DNA of 39,617 bases from a marine bacterium B5-7. GTDB lineage: Bacteria; Pseudomonadota; Gammaproteobacteria; Arenicellales; CAJQKF01. The notes below the pieces were generated by a model. That model saw nothing but the letters and a program-made list of their open reading frames with translations. It did not search any database and was not told the DNA's origin. This document shows, in pieces, positions 34,894 to 39,617 of this stretch. Numbering within the stretch: the first letter of the stretch is position 1; every line of letters starts with the position of its first letter. The translations under genes and the position numbers were made by a program. The stretch covers positions 1 to 39,617 of the forward strand of contig BQJD01000034.1 of assembly GCA_021604525.1 (NCBI GenBank), given 5' to 3'.

Positions 34894-34897
34894 AGTG

Positions 34898-35890
34898 TTA
34901 CATCAGGCCCTTGTCTTTATAAACTGCTACGGCTGCCGGGTGATAAGGAACCGCCTTGGCGCTTGCCATTAATTCCGCGGTGAGAGGCGCCATGGCTTTG
35001 TGTACGCCCTGCATGGCGTCGATGTGATCGATCAAGGCTGCTGTCAAATCCTTGACCATGGTGTCGTCGGCGTCTTCACGTACGAAAAGCTGAGCGGATA
35101 AGGTCACCGTTAACGTGTCCTTGTCTGCCCAGTCATAGGCGTCGGCTGGAATTGTATACTCACCAATAGTCCATTCCTTAGCGACCGAGTCTGCGGTTTT
35201 CTGCGAGATCGGAACGAGTGCCAGATCGATAGCTTCCGCGAGTTGCCGAATAGACCGATGATTTACGAACAGCGAGTTCAGCATGGCATCGGCACGCCGA
35301 TCGCGCATCATCTCACCTTGTTCCTTGGAGGCCGCGAAGGTGACCGCGCCACCCCACTTTTCTAAATTCTCGACACTGGCGCCTGCAGCATTGAGCATCG
35401 ACTCACCGACGCCACTGGCAACGTTGCCGCGTCGGTTGAGGAGGATTCGAATGGGTACTTCGTTCTTGGCAATATCTTCAAGAGTGGTAATGCCGTTTTC
35501 CTCGGCAAATGATTTGTTAACAATCATCTGCATCGGTGCCCAGGTATAAATGGTGGCAATGGTTCTCATCGTCGAGATTGGCTTATCGAACGGGTCCTGT
35601 CCGTTGATGGCTGCCTTTGCTTCAGCATCATGGATGAGTGCGAGATCGCATTTTTCCTGATCAATTTGAACCACGTTGGCAAAGCCGCCACCGGATGTTT
35701 GATAGGTGACTGTGGAACCGGGTTGTGCTTCTTTGAGTGCGGCATCGACTCCCGCGCCGATCAACGACCACAAACCGCCCGGACTCGCACCGCACAAGGT
35801 CAGATTGTATTCGGCATGTGCGCCATGACTGAAGGTTATCGCCGAGGAAAGGGCGATACCCAATGCAAGTGTACGTACAGGTGTTTTCAT
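34898..35890 (-). CDS. TAXI-family TRAP transporter solute receptor
   Basis: A 330-residue periplasmic receptor. The signal peptide is MKTPVRTLALGIALSSAITF followed by a cleavage site after HGAHA (residue 26). LCGASPGGLWSLIGAGVDAALKE and VTYQTSGGGFANVVQIDQEKCDLALIHD are the hallmark TAXI segments. ATG 35890 with AGGAGA 8-9 bases upstream is preferred over a TTG one codon earlier. It captures the solute for the fused permease downstream. The nearby aldolase-like gene, divergently transcribed, hints at an oxygenated organic acid, but this is inference. Confidence 0.92.
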   Translation of the reverse strand: MKTPVRTLALGIALSSAITFSHGAHAEYNLTLCGASPGGLWSLIGAGVDAALKEAQPGSTVTYQTSGGGFANVVQIDQEKCDLALIHDAEAKAAINGQDPFDKPISTMRTIATIYTWAPMQMIVNKSFAEENGITTLEDIAKNEVPIRILLNRRGNVASGVGESMLNAAGASVENLEKWGGAVTFAASKEQGEMMRDRRADAMLNSLFVNHRSIRQLAEAIDLALVPISQKTADSVAKEWTIGEYTIPADAYDWADKDTLTVTLSAQLFVREDADDTMVKDLTAALIDHIDAMQGVHKAMAPLTAELMASAKAVPYHPAAVAVYKDKGLM

Positions 35891-36056
35891 CAAGATACTC
35901 TCCTAATACCCGGATCGAAGCGCAACGTCATTACAGCATGTGCGCGAATTCCGGAGTTTTGGTTTCGATTATAATTCTCGAGGCCAGAATTCCATGGGTT
36001 ATCGCTTTAAGATACACCACCGTATCACCGCCTTAAATGTTGCGGTGAGCAATAAC

Positions 36057-36108
36057 TTAGAAATCTAACTTATCAGGTACAATAGCGTTTGACGAAAACG
36101 TGTGTCAA
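36057..36108 (+). promoter_or_regulatory. Palindromes in the divergent TAXI/aldolase promoter region
   Basis: TTAGA-AA-TCTAA (36057-36068) is a perfect palindrome. TACAAT (36078-36083) is a candidate -10 for the aldolase gene, and TTGAC-N10-GTCAA spans 36089-36108. Twofold sites of these sizes suit MarR-type dimers; the MarR gene downstream is a candidate binder. Direct evidence is lacking. Confidence 0.4.
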
Positions 36109-36137
36109 CTGATTTTGCGTTTTTGTAATCGGGATCG

Positions 36138-36950
36138 ATGGATGTAATCGATCAAGCGGATATTCAAGGTAAAAGCATGTGTGAAAGAAACACCGATACC
36201 CATCCGGGTGATTTGATATCGACAACGATTGAAGACCGGGGAATTGCCTCAGATGCGGTTGATAACGCAGTGCTTGATGATTTGGTTGTCGCCAATCATA
36301 TACTCTTCAAGCACCGTGTCGTCGATGCATTCGGGCATGTCAGTATTCGTCATCCATCGAATCCTGAACGTTTTCTATTATCACGAAACAAGGCACCCGC
36401 AATCGTGACAGCCGCAGACATTATCGAATTTCATCTTGATGGCACGCCGGTGAATGCGCGCGGACGAGCAGTTTATCTCGAACGGTTCATCCACGGCGAG
36501 ATTTATGCCGAGCGCGCTGATGTTCATGCTGTCATTCACAGTCATGCATCGGAAGTCGTACCATTTGGCGTGTCGCAGCAATTGCTTAAACCGGTGTGGC
36601 ATATGAGCGGATTTTTAGGCCTCGACACACCCGTGTTCGAAATACGTGATGTGGTCGGTGACAGTAGCGACCTATTAATTCGAACAAGGGAGCTGGGAAA
36701 GGCACTGGCCGGTTCTCTTGGTCGTCACTGCGTGGTACTTATGCGTGGTCACGGCGCCACGATAGTGGGTGACGCATTGAAGCAATGCGTCTTTCGTGCA
36801 ATCTACACGCAACTCAACGCCGAAATACAAATGAATGCCATGCGTCTTGGCGACGTAACGTATCTTGAACCCGGTGAAGTCGAAGCAACTACTCGTTCGG
36901 TTGGCAGTCAGATTGACCGTGCCTGGAATCTTTGGAAGAGTGCAACATAA
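36138..36950 (+). CDS. Class II aldolase/adducin-family protein
   Basis: A 270-residue zinc-dependent aldolase-like protein. His134 and His136 in AVIHSHASEV and His205 in LMRGHGATIV are the expected zinc ligands, and Glu121 in ERFIHGEIY is the usual catalytic acid. FGHVSIRHPSNPERFLLSRNKAP is the phosphate-loop region seen in fuculose-phosphate aldolase relatives. The first 35 residues are not conserved; Met14 (36177), with AAGG before it, is an alternative start. Relatives cleave sugar phosphates or decarboxylate hydroxy acids. The adjoining TRAP importer and MarR regulator suggest a catabolic unit for an imported acid. Confidence 0.85.
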   Translation: MDVIDQADIQGKSMCERNTDTHPGDLISTTIEDRGIASDAVDNAVLDDLVVANHILFKHRVVDAFGHVSIRHPSNPERFLLSRNKAPAIVTAADIIEFHLDGTPVNARGRAVYLERFIHGEIYAERADVHAVIHSHASEVVPFGVSQQLLKPVWHMSGFLGLDTPVFEIRDVVGDSSDLLIRTRELGKALAGSLGRHCVVLMRGHGATIVGDALKQCVFRAIYTQLNAEIQMNAMRLGDVTYLEPGEVEATTRSVGSQIDRAWNLWKSAT

Positions 36951-37013
36951 ATTAGCTGCTGAGCTTCTCAATACCGAAGTTCGTACAGTGACTACCAAAA
37001 CTCGGGAGGAAGT

Positions 37014-37607
37014 TTGAATAACAAAAGCAGTACCCGCCTGATCAATTCCACATTGGAACAGATCGATGCATCCACACGTTCGATTCTCGATCACTGGACA
37101 CAAATCGCTCCCAACGATCGACTTGCACATTTGCTGCGTGATGCGTCGCGTGGCCTCACTCGTGCGCTTCAGTTGCGTCTTTCAGACTATGACATTTCGT
37201 TCGGTCACTGGGTCTTTTTAAGAATATTGTGGACATTCGACGGATTAAGCCAACGTGAACTGGCAACCCAGGCAGGGCTGATGGAATCGACAACTCATAC
37301 CGCGCTCAATCGCATGGAAGAACTTGGTTATGTGGAACGCAGGCACAAACCCGGTAATCAGCGACGTTTGCATGTCTTTCTCACGCGCAACGGTCGGGCG
37401 CTTGAAAAAACCCTGGTACCGCTGGCCGAAGAAGTGAATCGGGTCGCAGTGACGGGTCTTACTGTTGAGCAGGTCGACATGGTCAGGGAAGCCATGCTGA
37501 CGATAATTACCAATCTCGCCGTGGACGAGGCAAGTGCCGCCGATCGTGGTCAGCGCATCGTCTCCACTCGTGATCTGGGCAAGCGTACTTCTCAAGTCAA
37601 GCGTTGA
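37014..37607 (+). CDS. MarR-family transcriptional regulator
   Basis: A 197-residue regulator with a central winged helix-turn-helix: LSQRELATQAGLMESTTHTALNRMEELGYVERR, then KPGNQRRLHVFLTRNG. N- and C-terminal helices provide the dimer interface. The start is TTG 37014, preceded by an excellent GGGAGGA site (37004-37010); no ATG or GTG fits as well. MarR proteins usually repress nearby genes until a small aromatic or acidic ligand binds. It follows the aldolase gene by 63 bases on the same strand, and likely targets are that gene and the TRAP/TAXI operon. Confidence 0.9.
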   Translation: MNNKSSTRLINSTLEQIDASTRSILDHWTQIAPNDRLAHLLRDASRGLTRALQLRLSDYDISFGHWVFLRILWTFDGLSQRELATQAGLMESTTHTALNRMEELGYVERRHKPGNQRRLHVFLTRNGRALEKTLVPLAEEVNRVAVTGLTVEQVDMVREAMLTIITNLAVDEASAADRGQRIVSTRDLGKRTSQVKR

Positions 37608-38036
37608 ATGACTGAGTAATTGGTAAATGGTGGTGCAGCCAGATTCCATGTCCCTCATCTGATTGTAATTCTAATCATTTCCTTTCTGCGGAAATATGAG
37701 TTTGAGATACAACCCAAAATTTACATGGATGGTAAATACTTACCTTGTACGACCTTTGAATGATATATAAAACAAACGGATGATGAAGTGTGAATCCAGG
37801 GAAGGGATAGAAGCCGTACCACTTCGACAGATGGTTAAAATTCAAAGGACTACATCAGTCCGTGAAGAACCCCTTTCCTTGGGTCACACAGCCAATGGCC
37901 AAACGGTTTTTACACGACGGCGGGCAATCAGCGACCAAAGACAGATATCGGTATCTTGTTTGATCTGTCTTGGTAACTTAAGCAAGCAACTCGCTAACTA
38001 TAGCCCCACACCTCTTACACTTAGTAGCCCCATAGC
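37608..38036. other. Gene-poor gap with a stem-loop before the RHS-like gene
   Basis: No supported gene is seen in about 430 bases. One open frame (37780-38040) ends in ATGA over the next start but has no protein-like features. CCAAAGACAGAT (37935-37946) pairs with ATCTGTCTTGG (37963-37973) with one bulged A around a 16-base loop, making a stable stem-loop 64 bases before the RHS-like start. The rest is AT-richer and shows nothing recognisable. Confidence 0.4.
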
Positions 38037-38495
38037 ATGAAGCAGCCTCGCTACCTGCGAATCCTGCCCGGTATTTTCTTGCTCATACCAGTGATAGGTC
38101 TCGGCGCACAGCCGACCAATAATTTACCTGTGGTTGGTACACAGTATGTTGTACAGAATCTTAGTTCCGACGTGGTTCTTGTACTGAATGAAAATGGTTC
38201 GGTTGTTTCGCGACTTGCCTATCGGGATTTCGGGAAACTGGACTCAGACAATAGCTCAGGTACCTATCTTCCACGCCGGACATTCACGGGTCAGGAACTG
38301 GATACATCAACGGCGCTTTATTACTTCAATGCCCGCTACTACGATGCCGATGTTTATCGATTTCTGAGTACAGATTCGTTAAACAAGGATTCAAGTCCCT
38401 ATGATTTTGTGGCAGGTAGTCCGCATCAGTATATCGACCCGACCGGGCAGGGCTGGGAGGAAGTAATGGACCCCAATAATTGGACAGCGCGATAA
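38037..38495 (+). CDS. Small secreted RHS-repeat-core protein or RHS fragment
   Basis: A 152-residue protein. Residues 1-24 look like a signal peptide (positive MKQPRYLR, hydrophobic ILPGIFLLIPVIGLGA). Residues about 40-135 are the RHS-associated core: LVLNENGSVVSRLAYRDFGKL, FTGQELDTSTALYYFNARYYD, YRFLSTDSL and YIDPTGQ. Full RHS proteins exceed 1000 residues and carry a variable toxin after the core. Here the chain stops 17 residues after YIDPTGQ, 13 bases before the transposase stop codon, so the 3' end was probably cut or replaced by the insertion sequence. No good ribosome-binding site is seen. It is either a relic or a mini-RHS product. Confidence 0.6.
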   Translation: MKQPRYLRILPGIFLLIPVIGLGAQPTNNLPVVGTQYVVQNLSSDVVLVLNENGSVVSRLAYRDFGKLDSDNSSGTYLPRRTFTGQELDTSTALYYFNARYYDADVYRFLSTDSLNKDSSPYDFVAGSPHQYIDPTGQGWEEVMDPNNWTAR

Positions 38496-38508
38496 GTGCC
38501 ATCCCGAG

Positions 38509-39333
38509 TTAAGCCGCCAGCTTGGCAGCGTGCTGATAATACACACTATCCGGCGTACGCCGGTCAAGGGATTGATGTCGTCGTTCACTGTTGTAGAAAT
38601 TGAAATACTTGCCCAGCGATCGGCGGGCTTCCCCCATGTTGTCGTAGGCTTTGATGTAGACCTCCTCGTATTTAACACTGCGCCACAGGCGTTCCACAAA
38701 GACGTTGTCGATCCAACGACCCTTGCCGTCCATGCTGATGCGGATGTGGTGCTTTTTCAGCACCCCGGTGAAGTCCTCGCTGGTGAACTGGCTCCCCTGG
38801 TCGGTGTTGAAGATCTCCGGGGCGCCGTGCCGTTCGATCGCCTCCTTCAGGGCATCGATACAAAAGCCCGCATCCAGGGTGTTTGAAACACGCCACGACA
38901 GTACCCGCCGGGAGTACCAGTCCATGATGGCCACCAGATACACAAAGCCCCGGGCCATCGGGATGAAGGTGATGTCTGTCGCCCACACCTGGTTCGGGCA
39001 ATCGATGACGATACCCTTGAGCAGATAGGGGTATACCTTGTGCGCCTGGTTGGCAAGACTGAGATTGCGCTTCGGATAGAGTGCCGCGAGGCCCATTGTC
39101 CGCATCAGACGTCGGATCTTCTTGCGATTGACCCGCTGGCCGTTATCCTCGAGCCAGTCCCGGATCCGCCGGCTACCGTAGTAAGGATGTTTCAGGTGGC
39201 AGCGGTCGATCAGCGACATCAGTTCCAGATCCCGATCAGAAACTGGCTCGGGCACGTGATAGAACGTCGAGCGTGGCAGCCCCAGCAATTTGCACTGGCG
39301 GGTTACTGGCAGCGGGTCCGTCCGCTCTACCAT
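38509..39333 (-). CDS. IS3-family transposase OrfB (catalytic part)
   Basis: A 274-residue rve-fold transposase. The catalytic triad is Asp120 (WATDITFIP), Asp178 (FNTDQGSQF) and Glu214 ([10 protein letters not shown]), with 35 residues between the last two. The N-terminal HTH_21 part includes [20 protein letters not shown]. OrfB begins 7 bases before the end of OrfA in the -1 frame, so the active enzyme is expected as an OrfAB fusion made by frameshifting. The frame is intact from start to stop, so the element may still be active. Confidence 0.95.
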   Translation of the reverse strand: MVERTDPLPVTRQCKLLGLPRSTFYHVPEPVSDRDLELMSLIDRCHLKHPYYGSRRIRDWLEDNGQRVNRKKIRRLMRTMGLAALYPKRNLSLANQAHKVYPYLLKGIVIDCPNQVWATDITFIPMARGFVYLVAIMDWYSRRVLSWRVSNTLDAGFCIDALKEAIERHGAPEIFNTDQGSQFTSEDFTGVLKKHHIRISMDGKGRWIDNVFVERLWRSVKYEEVYIKAYDNMGEARRSLGKYFNFYNSERRHQSLDRRTPDSVYYQHAAKLAA

Positions 39334-39617
39334 GTCTTTCCTCTGGGCCCGTGAATCCGTTCGAGCCCGCGTTCTAAAAAATCGTTCTCCATGGTCAGTT
39401 GACCGATCTTGGCGTGCAGTTCCTGAACCGTTTCTTCTGCGGCTTCCGCCTTTTGGGCGCCTTTGCCGAAGATATCCGGTGCACTGTTCAACAACTGCTT
39501 TTTCCAGTCCGTGATCTGGTTCGCGTGCACATCGAACTTCTTGACCAACTCGGCCAGGGTCAGATCACCCTGGATCGCTGCCAACGCTACCTTGGCCTTG
39601 AAGGCCGGTGAATGGGT
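39327..39617 (-). CDS. IS3-family transposase OrfA, 5' end outside window
   Basis: The frame is open to the window edge (96 residues visible). It contains SPAFKAKVALAAIQGDLT, VKKFDVHANQITDWKKQLL (helix-turn-helix) and the leucine-zipper-like VQELHAKIGQLTMENDFLE. OrfA binds the terminal repeats and supplies DNA recognition to the fusion protein. The start codon lies just outside the window; the full family length is about 100 residues, so only a few are missing. Confidence 0.92.
   Translation of the reverse strand, partial: THSPAFKAKVALAAIQGDLTLAELVKKFDVHANQITDWKKQLLNSAPDIFGKGAQKAEAAEETVQELHAKIGQLTMENDFLERGLERIHGPRGKTW
39375..39381 (-). promoter_or_regulatory. Candidate programmed -1 frameshift heptamer (T TTT TTA)
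   Basis: Read on the minus strand, OrfA codons GAT-TTT-TTA place the heptamer T TTT TTA exactly in the zero frame required for -1 slippage. The -1 frame after it is open through 14 codons into the OrfB ATG, so slippage would give a continuous OrfAB fusion. Confidence 0.6.

Larger units (their letters stand above)
38496..39617 (-). mobile_element. IS3-family insertion sequence, 5' end outside window
   Basis: Two overlapping transposase frames (OrfA and OrfB) on the minus strand, with the second encoding a DD(35)E integrase core, identify the IS3 family. The right boundary lies within about 30 bases of the OrfB stop at 38509; TGG at 38481 and TGCC at 38497 are candidate ends, but without the other end the inverted repeats cannot be checked. 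Composition is richer in G+C than the flanking genes (39 of 60 in 39121-39180), suggesting arrival from a GC-rich host. Confidence 0.88.

Noticed and set aside
37780-38040. 86-residue frame whose stop overlaps the RHS-like start (ATGA)
   Set aside because: Composition is not protein-like and there is no Shine-Dalgarno site; the overlap alone is weak evidence.
1-39617. CRISPR array or rRNA genes
   Set aside because: No regularly spaced direct repeats and no conserved rRNA segments were seen; the only structural RNA is tRNA-Lys.

Overview
This window looks like chromosomal DNA from a Gram-negative proteobacterium, most likely a gammaproteobacterium, and probably marine or otherwise aquatic. 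The reasons are a recC-recB-recD operon, TRAP/TAXI and CUT1 transport systems, phosphate transporters, and a mosaic of fatty-acid and one-carbon enzymes. Genus cannot be read from the sequence. Base composition changes sharply at a tRNA-Lys(UUU) gene at 1137-1212. To its left the DNA is very GC-rich (47 of 60 bases in 841-900). To its right it is close to half G+C (29 of 60 in 1261-1320) and stays so for about 37 kb, until a GC-richer IS3-family element at the right end. This fits either a large island or rearrangement at the tRNA, or two genomes joined at a conserved tRNA during assembly. No integrase is visible.

Layout, left to right. (1) 1-1212: a TauD/TfdA-type dioxygenase cut by the window edge, a small hypothetical gene and the tRNA. 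(2) 1253-2695: an OsmC-like peroxidase, a VOC-fold protein and the 3' remnant of a HupE/UreJ-type membrane gene. (3) 2884-8418: an operon-like set with a CUT1 (UgpB-like) ABC importer, a dimethylarginine dimethylaminohydrolase (DDAH) and a second VOC protein, with a strong terminator hairpin after the binding-protein gene. (4) 8453-12205, minus strand: a PiT phosphate transporter, a Na/Pi cotransporter with a PhoU-like tail, and a small coiled-coil protein overlapping it. (5) 12437-15595, minus strand: an acyl-CoA ligase and two crotonase-fold proteins. (6) 15690-19301: two SAM methyltransferases, a membrane-anchored SGNH hydrolase and an isochorismatase-like hydrolase. (7) 19512-28305: complete recCBD with ATGA overlaps at both junctions, followed by a stand-alone cyclic-nucleotide-binding-fold protein. 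(8) 28954-32438: a PanB-like protein, a LysR regulator, a membrane desaturase/hydroxylase and a Rieske ferredoxin. (9) 32542-37607: a half-size GDT1/TMEM165 transporter, a fused TRAP permease with its TAXI receptor, a class II aldolase-like protein and a MarR regulator. (10) 38037-39617: a small secreted RHS-core protein and the IS3-family element, which runs off the right edge.

The most interesting unit is region 8. The PanB-like protein keeps the family framework but lacks recognisable counterparts of the metal-binding acidic residues. The promoter regions of this gene and of the desaturase, 2 kb apart, share the same architecture: an AT-rich T-N11-A palindrome of the LysR type, 16-17 bases, then a nearly identical TAGTTTGTCA element containing a -35-like hexamer. 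The LysR gene lies between them. This suggests one co-regulated, undescribed pathway using a PanB-fold enzyme and a Rieske-fed di-iron membrane oxygenase. A second lead is the DDAH inside the CUT1 transporter operon.
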